Position numbers and translations under genes: made by a program
Shown: one piece after another, positions 43,716 to 52,112 of the stretch
Numbering within the stretch: position 1 is the stretch's first letter
Layout of the letters: each line of letters starts with the position of its first letter
Source: Agromyces sp. ISL-38
GTDB lineage: Bacteria; Actinomycetota; Actinomycetes; Actinomycetales; Microbacteriaceae
Reading direction: 5' to 3'
Length of the DNA: 64,000 bases
Assembly: GCF_018613935.1 (NCBI RefSeq)
Contig: NZ_JAGGPF010000002.1
Location: 150,975-214,974, forward strand
Notes under the pieces: generated by a model
What the model was told of the DNA's origin: nothing
The model's database searches: none
What the model saw: only the letters and a program-made list of their open reading frames with translations

Positions 43716-43984
43716 GGCTCTGGGCCGAGGCGGCCGTCAACCCCGACATCCTCGACCTCGTCCAGGGCATCTTCGGCCGCCTTCGTGAGACCGTGCGCCA
43801 GAGCCTGGCCGCGTGGGCGGCGGCCGAGCCCGGCCGCGTCGACGGCGATCCCGAAGACTGGGCGGCCCGTCTCACCCCGGTCGTCATGGGCGCCGGGCCC
43901 GGGTTCATGGTGCAGCGCGCCATCATCACCGACTTCGACGAAGAGGCGTACCTCGCGGCCCTCCCCGAGGCGCTCCCCCACTGA
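43715..43984 (+). pseudogene. 3' remnant of a TetR-family regulator
   Basis: The plus frame from about 43715 reads RLWAEAAVNPDILDLVQGIF and continues to a stop at 43982-43984, about 89 residues ending LAALPEALPH. This is the ligand-binding C-terminal part of a TetR regulator. The DNA-binding helix-turn-helix is absent, and no start codon with signals is available. It is head-to-head with the permease remnant, consistent with a deletion across a divergent regulator-transporter pair. Confidence 0.68.
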
Positions 43985-43993
43985 GTGAGGCCA

Positions 43994-44072
43994 GCGGATG
44001 AGGCAGATGCGTGCGACGCGCGGGATCGGGTGCCGCGACACGCCGGAATCGCGCTGAATCTGCCTCATCCGC
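43994..44072. repeat. 79-bp element bounded by perfect 15-bp inverted repeats
   Basis: GCGGATGAGGCAGAT at 43994-44008 is exactly mirrored at 44058-44072, leaving a 49-bp GC-rich core. It lies directly after the TetR remnant. It could be a small non-autonomous mobile element, an old terminator pair or an RNA stem; no coding capacity. Confidence 0.6.
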
Positions 44073-44093
44073 CGGGGCACGAGGTGCAGGATC

Positions 44094-44116
44094 GCGGATG
44101 CCGCAGCGGCATCCGC
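44094..44116 (-). terminator. GGATGCC-type hairpin after nagB
   Basis: Arms of 11 bp (GCGGATGCCGC) surround a single central A, 5 bp past the nagB stop at 44122. No T-run follows. Likely the end of the GlcNAc operon. Confidence 0.6.
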
Positions 44117-44121
44117 TCGGG

Positions 44122-44907
44122 TCAGATGCCCTGCCAGTCGGGCTTGTGCGCCCACGCGTGCCGGTAGTAGTCGAGATTGGCGAGCTCGGATGCCGCGGCC
44201 TCGTCGACGATCACCGTCGTGTGCGGGTGCAGCTGGATCGCCGAGCCCGGCTGGTTCGCCGAGACCGGTCCTTCGACCGCAGCCGCTACGGCGTGCGCCT
44301 TGGCCTTCCCGAACGCGAGGAGCACGAGGTGCCGGGCGCGGAGGATCGTGCCGATGCCCTGCGTGATGCAGTGCATCGGCACGTCGTCGGGCGAGTCGAA
44401 GAAGCGCGCGTTGTCGCGTCTGGTCGCCTCGGTGAGGGTCTTCACCCGCGTGTGCGACGCGAGCGAGGAGCCCGGCTCGTTGAAGCCGATGTGGCCCGTG
44501 CGGCCGATACCGAGGATCTGGAGGTCCACTCCTCCTGCGTCGGTGATCGCGCGCTCGTAGTCGTCGCCAGCGGTGCGGATGGTCGCGGGGTCACCGTGCG
44601 GCACGCGCACGAGCTCGGGGGTCAGGCCGAGCGGCTCGACGACCTCGCGCGTGATCACGGCGCGGTAGCTCTCGGGATGCCCCGCCGGCAGCCCCACGTA
44701 CTCGTCGAGCGCGAATCCGCGCACCCCGCGCACGTCGATGCCGTCGTCGGCGATGCGATGCGCGAGTGCGCGATAGCTCGCGAGCGGCGTCGAGCCGGTC
44801 GCGAGACCGAGCACCGCATCGGGTTTGGCGCGGATGAGGGAGACGATCGCGTCGGCGACGAGGGCCCCCGCGGCATCCTCGTCGGCGACGATCACGACTT
44901 CAGCCAT
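44122..44907 (-). CDS. nagB: Glucosamine-6-phosphate deaminase
   Basis: 261 residues from ATG 44907. Converts glucosamine-6-phosphate to fructose-6-phosphate and ammonia. Motifs: LGLATGSTPLASY near residue 33 (phosphate loop), FALDEYVGLPAGHPESY near 66 with the catalytic Asp, and GIGRTGHIGFNEPGSS near 127 with the ring-opening His and Glu. Its first codons overlap the last 16 bp of the ROK kinase gene, so it is the last, coupled gene of the operon. Confidence 0.95.
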   Translation of the reverse strand: MAEVVIVADEDAAGALVADAIVSLIRAKPDAVLGLATGSTPLASYRALAHRIADDGIDVRGVRGFALDEYVGLPAGHPESYRAVITREVVEPLGLTPELVRVPHGDPATIRTAGDDYERAITDAGGVDLQILGIGRTGHIGFNEPGSSLASHTRVKTLTEATRRDNARFFDSPDDVPMHCITQGIGTILRARHLVLLAFGKAKAHAVAAAVEGPVSANQPGSAIQLHPHTTVIVDEAAASELANLDYYRHAWAHKPDWQGI

Positions 44908-45818
44908 TGGTGTTCTCCTACGAGGGCGGCACCCACGGCGGCCGCGGGGAATCCGAGCGGAATGACCTTCACCCGTGCGGCGAGGTCGAGCGAAGCGAGG
45001 AAGGCCGAGTCGAGGGCCCACTCGCCCAGAATACGGCGAGTACCGGCGAGGAGCGGACCGCCGAGCGCGGAGAGCCCGCCGCCGATCACGAGCTCGTCGA
45101 CATCGGCCGTGAGCACGAGCAGCCGCACGGCGGCCGCGACGCCCGTGAGGAATCGCTCACGGACCTCGATCGCGCGCGGGTCGCCGGAATCGGCGGCGTC
45201 GAACAGTGCACGTGCGGGCAGCGCGTGCACGGTCGGCCACATCCGGGCGATCGCCGAGCCCGAGACCAGCGTCTCGAGGCAGCCGCGCTGGCCGCACCCG
45301 CACACGACGCCGGCGGGGTCGACCGGGAGGTGGCCGATCTCGCCGGCGACACCGTGGCCGCCGCGCAGCAGGCGCCCGTCGAGCACGATCCCGGCCGCGA
45401 GCCCGGTGCCGAGGTTGAGGTAGGCCATCGAGTGCGCCCGGATGCCGTCGGCGATGCCGAGCAGGTGGTGCGCGCCGACGGCCGCCGCCTTCACGTCGTT
45501 CTCGACGCGCACCTCGACGCCGAGCGTGTCGGAGAGGCGCGAGCCGAGTTCGAGGCCCTCGAGCCCGAGGTTCACGGCGTGGGCGACCCGGCCGGTGTCG
45601 CTGTCGACGGCGCCGGGAATGCCGATGCCGATCGACGTGAACGAGGCGGCTCCGACGCCGGCCAACTCGGTCATCCGCTGCACCGTGCGGAGCGCCGTCG
45701 CAACGACCGCCTCGGCGCCGAACCCGGTGGGCATCCGCACTTGGTCGCTGAGCTCACCGTCGGCGCCGATCGCGACCGCCGCGGTCTTCGTGCCCCCGAT
45801 GTCGATTCCGAGCCTCAC
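44892..45818 (-). CDS. nagK: ROK-family kinase, probable N-acetylglucosamine kinase
   Basis: 308 residues from GTG 45818, overlapping the GH3 stop by 4 bp. ROK kinase: LGIDIGGTKTAAVAI at the start (ATP loop), GIGIPGAVD near 74, VENDVKAAAVGAHHLLG near 105 with the catalytic Asp, GEIGHLPVDPAGVVCGCGQRGCLE in two parts near 150-175 with the zinc site, and VIGGGLSALGG near 240. There is no N-terminal helix-turn-helix, so it is a kinase, not a repressor. Between the GH3 enzyme and nagB it most likely phosphorylates GlcNAc. Confidence 0.85.
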   Translation of the reverse strand: MRLGIDIGGTKTAAVAIGADGELSDQVRMPTGFGAEAVVATALRTVQRMTELAGVGAASFTSIGIGIPGAVDSDTGRVAHAVNLGLEGLELGSRLSDTLGVEVRVENDVKAAAVGAHHLLGIADGIRAHSMAYLNLGTGLAAGIVLDGRLLRGGHGVAGEIGHLPVDPAGVVCGCGQRGCLETLVSGSAIARMWPTVHALPARALFDAADSGDPRAIEVRERFLTGVAAAVRLLVLTADVDELVIGGGLSALGGPLLAGTRRILGEWALDSAFLASLDLAARVKVIPLGFPAAAVGAALVGEHQWLKS

Positions 45819-47359
45819 GACACCTCCGCCACCGAAGGCGGAGGCGTGAGCGACGCCGCCACGAACTCGACGACCGCTTCGCCGAGGAGCCGTGACGCGC
45901 CGAACGTCGCCACGTCGGCGAAGGCGCGATCGTTCGACGGCCAGCCCAGGTCGATCGTCACGACGTCGTCTCGCACGGTGCGCAGCGCCTCGATCGCGGC
46001 ACGGGCGAACGGATGCCGGTGCAAGTCCTTGCCCACGACGAGCACTGTGCCGGCGAGGGCGGCCGGGCCCGCGAGCGCGCGCTCGGCCGACACCGTCACG
46101 ACCTCGGCGTCGCCGAGCCACGAGGGAGCTCCCGCGAGCGCCTCCGCTGCGAAGGGTCCCCACGGCGCGACGCCGACGGCGATGTTCGCGACGGTGTCGA
46201 TCCGCACCACCGTGCCGATGCGCGCGGATCCGGCCAGGCGCGTACGAGCGGCATCCGACACTTCGAAGGCGCCGATGACTCGGGCGAGCTCGTGCCCGTC
46301 GCGCTCGGGCTCGATCGACGGCGGCAACGCCGGGAGGTCACTCACCGGCGGCGCGCTCCCGCCGAGCTCGCGCACCCGTCGTGCGGCATCGCGAACGCGC
46401 TCCGCCGGCAGCCGCCCGGAGGCGATCGCGTGCTCGACGGCCGCGACGATCTCGTCGAGCTGCGAGTCGGTGTTGTCGAAGCCGATGCACAGCAGGTCGC
46501 ATCCGGCGGCGAGCGCCCGCAGTGCAGCCTCGGGAATGCCGTGCGTGCCGCTCGCTCCGTGCATGTCGAGCGCGTCGCTCACGATGACCCCGTCGAATCC
46601 GAGCTCCCCGCGCAGCAGGCCCTGCAGGATGCGCGGCGAGAGGGTGGCCGGGTTGTCGGGGTCGAGCTGGGGAAGCAGGATGTGCGAGGTCATGATCGTG
46701 CGCGTGCCCGCGGCGATGGCGGCGCGGAACGGCACGAGCTCCCGCTCCCGGAGTGTCTCGAGCGGCACGTCGACGACGGGCAGCGCGAGGTGCGAGTCGG
46801 TCGCGGTGTCGCCGTGTCCCGGGAAGTGCTTCGCGCTCGCGGCGATGCCCGTCTCCTGGAGTCCGCGCGTCCACGCAGCGGAGTGCCGCGCGACGAGCTC
46901 GGGATCGGCGCCGAAGCTCCGCACCCCGATCACCGGGTTGTCGGGGTTGGAGTTGACGTCGATGTCGGGCGCGAAGGTCACGGTGCATCCCGTGGCCAGC
47001 AGCGCCTCCCCCACTGCTCGCGCGACGCGCGCGGTGAGCTCGGGATCGTCGACGCGCCCGAGTACGGCGTTGCCCGGGTAGGGCGCCCCGCGGTCGTAGA
47101 ACAACCGCGTGACGTCGCCGCCCTCCTCGTCGATCGCGACGATCGCGAGCGGGTTCGCCGTGCGCAGCGCGGTGCTCATGGCGCGCAGCTGCTCCACGGA
47201 GCGGATGTTGGGGCCGAAGACGCACACGCCGCCGAGGCCGTCGGCCAGCCGGCGGAGGAGCCACGTGGGCGCCTCCATGCCGCTGAAGCCCGGGAGCAGT
47301 GTCGTGAGGATGTCCCGGCGCAGGTCGGTCTCCGCGCCGGTCTCGTGCAGCGCGCTCAT
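45815..47359 (-). CDS. GH3 beta-N-acetylglucosaminidase (NagZ-type)
   Basis: 514 residues from ATG 47359, no signal peptide. Catalytic domain about 10-330: AIDEEGGDVTRL near 75, KHFPGHGDTATDSHLALP near 175-192 with the His-Asp acid/base dyad specific to NagZ-type enzymes, and FDGVIVSDALDM near 255 with the Asp nucleophile. A second C-terminal domain (about 380-510) resembles the extra domain of two-domain actinobacterial NagZ homologues. Being cytoplasmic and encoded beside an importer, it should split imported chitobiose or muropeptide-derived disaccharides into GlcNAc. ATGA overlap with the permease gene. Confidence 0.9.
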   Translation of the reverse strand: MSALHETGAETDLRRDILTTLLPGFSGMEAPTWLLRRLADGLGGVCVFGPNIRSVEQLRAMSTALRTANPLAIVAIDEEGGDVTRLFYDRGAPYPGNAVLGRVDDPELTARVARAVGEALLATGCTVTFAPDIDVNSNPDNPVIGVRSFGADPELVARHSAAWTRGLQETGIAASAKHFPGHGDTATDSHLALPVVDVPLETLRERELVPFRAAIAAGTRTIMTSHILLPQLDPDNPATLSPRILQGLLRGELGFDGVIVSDALDMHGASGTHGIPEAALRALAAGCDLLCIGFDNTDSQLDEIVAAVEHAIASGRLPAERVRDAARRVRELGGSAPPVSDLPALPPSIEPERDGHELARVIGAFEVSDAARTRLAGSARIGTVVRIDTVANIAVGVAPWGPFAAEALAGAPSWLGDAEVVTVSAERALAGPAALAGTVLVVGKDLHRHPFARAAIEALRTVRDDVVTIDLGWPSNDRAFADVATFGASRLLGEAVVEFVAASLTPPPSVAEVS

Positions 47360-48282
47360 CCCTTGACGGCCCCGCTCACGAGTCCGCTCGTCATCCGGCC
47401 CTGCACGATGAGGAAGAACACGATCACGGGGATCGCCATGAGGGTCGACCCCGCCATGATCGCGGCCCAGTTCGTGGTGCCGGTCGACACGAGGAACGTG
47501 CGCAGCCAGACGGGGAGCGTCATCATCTCGGGCCGGGCATTCAGGACGAGGGCCATGATGAACTCGTTCCACGCCTGGATGAAGCCGAACACGCCGGTCG
47601 CGACGAGCCCCGGTGCGAGCAGCGGGAACGTGACGCGCCAGAAGGCGCCCGCCCTGGAGCATCCGTCGATCATGGCCGCCTCCTCGAGCTCGACCGGCAC
47701 GCCGTTCACGAAACCCCTGAGGGTCCAGATCGTGAACGGGAGCACGGTCGCGATGTACACGAGGGTGAGGCCCGCGATCGTGTTGAGCAGGTGCCAGCCG
47801 TCGATGACCCGGAAGATCGACACGATCATCGCCTCACCGGGGATCATCTGCACGACGAGGATCACGATGATGAACGTGCGTCGCGACGCGAACCGGAAGC
47901 GCGTCACGGCGATCGATGCCAGGAACGCGAACACGAGCGCGATGATCACGGTGAGGATCGTGATGACGAGCGAGTTGCCGGCCGCCGGCAGGAACGGGGT
48001 GCGACCCGGGTCGAACAGCACGGTCTCGTAGTTGCGAAGCGTGAAGTTGTCGGGCCAGTAGTGGATGTCCGAACCGCGGATCGCGTTGTTCGGCTGGAAC
48101 GAGGTGTTCACCATCCAGTAGACCGGGAAGACGAAGAGCAGGAACAGCACGACCGAGACGGCGCTCAGCACCCAGGTCGTGAGGCGGCGCCGGCCTCCGC
48201 CGGTGCGCTTGGCGAGATCGGTGGGTGCGGCTTCGGCGAAGAGGCCGCCGACCTTCTGGCCGGGGGCGACGGTGGCGCTCAC
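47356..48282 (-). CDS. Sugar ABC transporter permease (MalG-like)
   Basis: 308 residues from GTG 48282, overlapping the preceding permease stop by 4 bp. Six membrane segments, with the EAA loop VPVELEEAAMIDGCSRAGAF near 205. CUT1-family subunit. By operon context it carries GlcNAc, chitobiose or a related oligomer. Confidence 0.91.
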   Translation of the reverse strand: MSATVAPGQKVGGLFAEAAPTDLAKRTGGGRRRLTTWVLSAVSVVLFLLFVFPVYWMVNTSFQPNNAIRGSDIHYWPDNFTLRNYETVLFDPGRTPFLPAAGNSLVITILTVIIALVFAFLASIAVTRFRFASRRTFIIVILVVQMIPGEAMIVSIFRVIDGWHLLNTIAGLTLVYIATVLPFTIWTLRGFVNGVPVELEEAAMIDGCSRAGAFWRVTFPLLAPGLVATGVFGFIQAWNEFIMALVLNARPEMMTLPVWLRTFLVSTGTTNWAAIMAGSTLMAIPVIVFFLIVQGRMTSGLVSGAVKG

Positions 48283-49268
48283 AGCTCCTCCTCCTTCGTG
48301 ACCTGGCGGACGTAGTAGATCGAGATCGACATGAGCAGGATCGCGGTGACCACGGCGATCGCGCCGCCCTGGCCGAACTCGCCGCCCGCAATCGAGGTCT
48401 GGTAGATGTACACGCCGAGCGTGCTGGTGAGGGCACGGATGCCGCCGATGTCCTGCAGGGCGAAGATCTGCGTGAAGACGCGCAGGTCCCAGATCACCTG
48501 GAGGATCGTGACGATCAGGAACACGGGCTTGAGGTACGGGAAGATGATCAGCCGGAATCGCTGGAAGCCACCCGCGCCGTCGAGTTGCGCCGCCTCGAGC
48601 ACCTCGTCGGGCACTTGGGTGAGGCCCGCGTAGAGTGTGAACGCGGTGAACGGCACCGCGCCCCAGACGATGATGATGCCCGCCACGAAGAAGAAACTCA
48701 GCGGATCGATGAGCCAGGAGTGCTGGAAGTACTCTTCGAGGCCGAAGGTGTTGACGAGCACGTGGTTGATCACCCCATAGGCGGTGTCGAACATCCAGCC
48801 CCACACGACCGTGGCGGTGAGTGCGGGCATGGCCCATGCGAGCAGCATTCCGACGGAGAGCAGGGTGCGGAACGTCTTCGGGAGGCGCGTCATCATGAGG
48901 GCGATGAGGGTGCCGACGAGCATCGTGAGCACGACGCACGCCGCGGCGAAGACGAGGGTGCGCGAGAGCACGCCGTAGAACACGGGGTCGGTGAGGACCT
49001 TTGCGTAGTTCTCCAGCCAGACCCATTCGGGCGGGGCGCCGAAGACCTGTGCGCGGCCGAACTTCTGGAACGAGGTGATGATGAGCTGGATGAGGGGCCA
49101 GCCGACGATGAGGGCCAGCACGATGAGCGCGGGCGTGAGCAGTGCGTAGGGGGTGAAGCCGCCCTGGCGACGTCGGGGCCTGCCCGCGGGCTTCGGGCGC
49201 GGGGCCGTCAGGCGTTCGCCTGAGACGGCGCTCGGCACCGGTTCGAGTTCGCTGTCGACCGTGGTCAT
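48279..49268 (-). CDS. Sugar ABC transporter permease (MalF-like)
   Basis: 329 residues from ATG 49268. A basic, Pro-rich N terminus of about 38 residues precedes six helices. The EAA loop is VPDEVLEAAQLDGAGGFQRF near 225. It partners the MalG-like protein encoded next. The gap of 84 bp to the binding-protein gene shows no terminator with T-run. Confidence 0.91.
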   Translation of the reverse strand: MTTVDSELEPVPSAVSGERLTAPRPKPAGRPRRRQGGFTPYALLTPALIVLALIVGWPLIQLIITSFQKFGRAQVFGAPPEWVWLENYAKVLTDPVFYGVLSRTLVFAAACVVLTMLVGTLIALMMTRLPKTFRTLLSVGMLLAWAMPALTATVVWGWMFDTAYGVINHVLVNTFGLEEYFQHSWLIDPLSFFFVAGIIIVWGAVPFTAFTLYAGLTQVPDEVLEAAQLDGAGGFQRFRLIIFPYLKPVFLIVTILQVIWDLRVFTQIFALQDIGGIRALTSTLGVYIYQTSIAGGEFGQGGAIAVVTAILLMSISIYYVRQVTKEEEL

Positions 49269-49352
49269 GGTTCACGCTCCTGGGGGAAGAGTTCGAGGAG
49301 TGCGATGCGGCGGCGGCAGGGCGCCGCCGCATCGCGCAGCCGGAGGTTCCGG

Positions 49353-50612
49353 CTAGCTGTTGAGGATCGCCTCGATCTCCTCGTCAGCTGCCTCGGCGAG
49401 CGACTGCACGTCGCCGCCCTGGGCGATCTTGACGAAGAGGTCCTGCAGGATGCCCGCGGCCTCGACGTCGGCCCACTTCGGCGAAGCCGGGGTGAGCTTG
49501 GCATTGCCCGCGGCCGCCGCGATCGCCTGCGCGACCTCGTCGGTGCCGAGCGTGTCGGCGAGCGAGAGCTTGGCCGGAACGAGTCCGCCCTTGCCGTAGA
49601 TCGTCTGGAACTCGTCGGAGAGGATGATCTTCAGGGCATCGACCGCGAGGTCGGGGTGAGCCGACTTCGCCGAGACGCCGATGTTCGATCCGCCGGCGAA
49701 GACCTGAGCCGCGCCGCCGTCCTTGCCCGGGAGGGCGTAGACGCCGAGGTTGGCCTCCTGGTCGGGGCAGCCGGGCGCCTCAGCGTCGGCCGGAGCGAGG
49801 ATCGACCACTTGACCCAGCTGGGAGCCGACAGCTGCAGCGTCGTGCCGTCGCAGAAGCCGACCTCGGGGCCGGTCTCGTTGGCGTCCTTGGGAGCTGCCG
49901 AGGCGTTGGTCATGACGTCCTGGACCTGGGTGAGGCCGGCGACCGATTCGGCCGAGGAGAGCTGTGCATCCCACTCCTCGCCGTCGGGCACGGCGACCTC
50001 GCCGCCGTTCTCCCAGATGAACGGGAGCGCGTTGTACCAGTCCTGGCCGGGCCACCAGATGCCCGACTTGCCCGGGTTCGCCGCCGCGAGCGCCTTGCCG
50101 TTGGCGACGTAGTCGTCGAGCGTCGTCGGGACCGACAATCCGGCCGCCGCGAGGGCGTCCTTCTTGTAGAACACGAGGCGAGAGCCCGAGTAGAGCGGAG
50201 CCGCATAGAACTTGTCGTCGTACGAACCCGCCTCGACGAAGCCGGGGAGCAGGTCGTCACCGCCGAGCTCGTCGTAGTACTCGGTGATGTCGAGGAACGC
50301 ACCCGCCGACGTGAACGCGGAGGCCTGGGTGTTCCCGACCTCGACGACGTCAGGGCTGTCGGAGCCGGAGAGGCTCGTGGTGAGCCGGTCGACGAGACCT
50401 TCCCACGACTGCTCCTCGATGACGAGCGTCGAACCGGGGTGCTCCTCTTCGAACGTGTCCACCAGGTACTCGCGGGCTTCGTCGGGCGTGTCGGTGCCGA
50501 CGAGCCAGACGCGGATCTCGGCGCCTTCCTCCCCGCCGGTGCCACCAGACGCACAACCGGCGAGGGTGAGCGCAGCGGCGGCGCCGAGCGCCACAATGCC
50601 GAGTTTCCTCAT
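49353..50612 (-). CDS. Sugar-binding lipoprotein of ABC importer (NgcE/DasA-like role)
   Basis: 419 residues from ATG 50612, with AAAGGAAA upstream. Lipobox LAGC (Cys at about 20). Family 1 solute-binding protein: EIRVWLVGTDTPDEAREYLV near 32, SPDVVEVGNTQASAF near 85, DKFYAAPLYSGSRLVFYKKD near 133, and GIWWPGQDWYNALPFIWENGG near 185 (in parts), whose Trp and Asp residues line the sugar site in N,N'-diacetylchitobiose and GlcNAc binders. Ligand assignment is inference from the operon. Confidence 0.9.
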   Translation of the reverse strand: MRKLGIVALGAAAALTLAGCASGGTGGEEGAEIRVWLVGTDTPDEAREYLVDTFEEEHPGSTLVIEEQSWEGLVDRLTTSLSGSDSPDVVEVGNTQASAFTSAGAFLDITEYYDELGGDDLLPGFVEAGSYDDKFYAAPLYSGSRLVFYKKDALAAAGLSVPTTLDDYVANGKALAAANPGKSGIWWPGQDWYNALPFIWENGGEVAVPDGEEWDAQLSSAESVAGLTQVQDVMTNASAAPKDANETGPEVGFCDGTTLQLSAPSWVKWSILAPADAEAPGCPDQEANLGVYALPGKDGGAAQVFAGGSNIGVSAKSAHPDLAVDALKIILSDEFQTIYGKGGLVPAKLSLADTLGTDEVAQAIAAAAGNAKLTPASPKWADVEAAGILQDLFVKIAQGGDVQSLAEAADEEIEAILNS

Positions 50613-50628
50613 TGTCGTTTCCTTTCAT

Positions 50629-50663
50629 CGGGTGTGGGAAACAGCGGGGGTCGCTGTCACCCG
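50629..50663 (-). promoter_or_regulatory. Two-part hairpin between the ROK regulator and binding-protein genes
   Basis: CGGGTG (50629-50634) pairs with CACCCG (50658-50663), and inside it ACAGCG (50641-50646) pairs with CGCTGT (50652-50657). It fills most of the 67-bp gap. It may stop part of the transcripts after the regulator or protect the 5' end of the transporter mRNA. Confidence 0.5.
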
Positions 50664-50679
50664 TGGTGCGTGGAGTCCG

Positions 50680-51927
50680 TCACGCGACTCCGAGTTGTCC
50701 GGACAGGACCATGACGGCCGCCCCGCGCAAGACGATGTCCTGCGCCTGCGCGGTCATCCGGAGCCTCAGATCGCGGCTGTGTTCCGCCATCGTCCGATTC
50801 CGGAGCGTGTCGACGGTCGCCTCGTGCAAGGCGCCGTCAAGCAGTTCGGCCGGGCCGCTGAGCACGACCTCGGCGAGATTGAGCGCACCGACCACGGGGG
50901 CGAGCACGATGCCGAGCCTCCGGCCGGCTTCGTGCAGGATCTCGTCGCGAGCGGATGCCGCGTCGGGCGAGTCGGGGTCGATGGCGTCGAGTCGCGCGGT
51001 GAGCCGCGGCACGGCGAGCCATACCTCGAGGCATCCGTGCTTGCCGCACGCACAGCGTGGACCGCCGTCGGTGCCGACGACGACGTGGCCGATCTCGCCG
51101 GCCGCGAAGCCGCTGCCGATGACCGGACGACCGCCGATGATGAGCCCGGCGCCGACACCGTGCCCGATCTTCACGAGCAGCAGGTCGTCGAGTTGCGATG
51201 CTCCGTGCTCGGCCAGCACGGCGACGTTGGCGTCGTTCGCGACGTGCACGGGCAGGGAGAACTCGTCGGCGAGGCGCGCCTGGAGCGCGACATCGGTCCA
51301 GCCGATGTTCGGCGCCGAGCGCACGACCCCGAGCGGGTCGACGACACCGGGCGAGCCGACGCCGATGCCGAGCACGGGGGTCGTGGTGCTCCCGAGCAGC
51401 GTACGCACGAGTTCGATCACGAGGTCGATCGCGTGCTCGCCCGTCGCGCCGGCACGGTCGACCTCGGCGCGCGAGACGATGTCGCCGTCGAGGTCGATGA
51501 CGGCGCCGAGGAATCGCTGGTGCTCCGAGAGGTCGACGCCGATGATGTGGAAGGCGGCGCGGTCGACGTCGATGAGGATGGCGGGCTTGCCGGGACGCGC
51601 GTGCTCGCGCTGGCCGAGCTCGATGACGAGCCCCTCGGCGATGAGGTCGGCGACGAGGTCGGAGATGGTGACCCTCGTGAGGCCGGTCTCGCGGGCGACA
51701 TCCGCTCGGCTCTGCGCACCCGCCGTGTAGAGGGTCTGCAGCACGAGTGCGCGGTTGTGGCTGCGCGCGTGCTCCGGCAGGACCTTGCCGGTGGGGCGGA
51801 GGGCGCGGGCGCGAGTGAAGATGGGAGCGCCGGCGAAGGGCACGGTGAGCAGGTCGGTGGCCGCGCCATAGGGTGCCGGCACGGGCTCGGTCGGCTCCGG
51901 GCCTCGCTCCACATCCTGCTCTGTCAT
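50680..51927 (-). CDS. ROK-family transcriptional regulator (NagC/XylR type)
   Basis: 415 residues from ATG 51927. A winged helix at about 55-115 (HNRALVLQTLYTAGAQSRADVARETGLTRVTISDLVADLI, read in parts) precedes a ROK domain with LGIGVGSPGVVD near 205, VANDANVAVLAEHG near 248, and GEIGHVVVGTDGGPRCACGKHGCLE (in parts) near 300-325 with the zinc site. The ATP loop is degenerate, as usual for repressors. It heads the GlcNAc operon. A 25-bp near-perfect palindrome lies 2 bp upstream of its start, so it probably represses itself and the operon until GlcNAc or GlcNAc-6-phosphate binds. Confidence 0.9.
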   Translation of the reverse strand: MTEQDVERGPEPTEPVPAPYGAATDLLTVPFAGAPIFTRARALRPTGKVLPEHARSHNRALVLQTLYTAGAQSRADVARETGLTRVTISDLVADLIAEGLVIELGQREHARPGKPAILIDVDRAAFHIIGVDLSEHQRFLGAVIDLDGDIVSRAEVDRAGATGEHAIDLVIELVRTLLGSTTTPVLGIGVGSPGVVDPLGVVRSAPNIGWTDVALQARLADEFSLPVHVANDANVAVLAEHGASQLDDLLLVKIGHGVGAGLIIGGRPVIGSGFAAGEIGHVVVGTDGGPRCACGKHGCLEVWLAVPRLTARLDAIDPDSPDAASARDEILHEAGRRLGIVLAPVVGALNLAEVVLSGPAELLDGALHEATVDTLRNRTMAEHSRDLRLRMTAQAQDIVLRGAAVMVLSGQLGVA

Positions 51928-51928
51928 G

Positions 51929-51953
51929 TTTGTTAGTAAAGCTTACGAACAAA
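51929..51953. promoter_or_regulatory. ROK operator palindrome
   Basis: TTTGTTAGTAA (51929-51939), centre AGC, TTACGAACAAA (51943-51953): 11-bp arms with one mismatch. The sequence is typical of ROK/NagC-type operators and adjoins the regulator's start codon. Confidence 0.75.
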
Positions 51954-52112
51954 CTTGTCGCAAGAGTTTCCCGGACACTTCTTCTCGCCGTTACCGAGTT
52001 GTAACAGGGCACGCGATCGCCGATGCTGCGACGCGAATGGAGGAGGAATCGACCTCCGCCCGCGACGGAAGCGTGGCGACGCGTGTCAGTCGCACGCCAT
52101 GGAGGGCCTCTC

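Noticed and set aside
43793..43984. A 63-residue gene
   Set aside because: It is the last part of a TetR ligand-binding domain; the frame is homologous further upstream and lacks start signals.
43994..44072. Complete insertion sequence
   Set aside because: Only 79 bp with no coding capacity and no transposase nearby; kept only as an inverted-repeat element.
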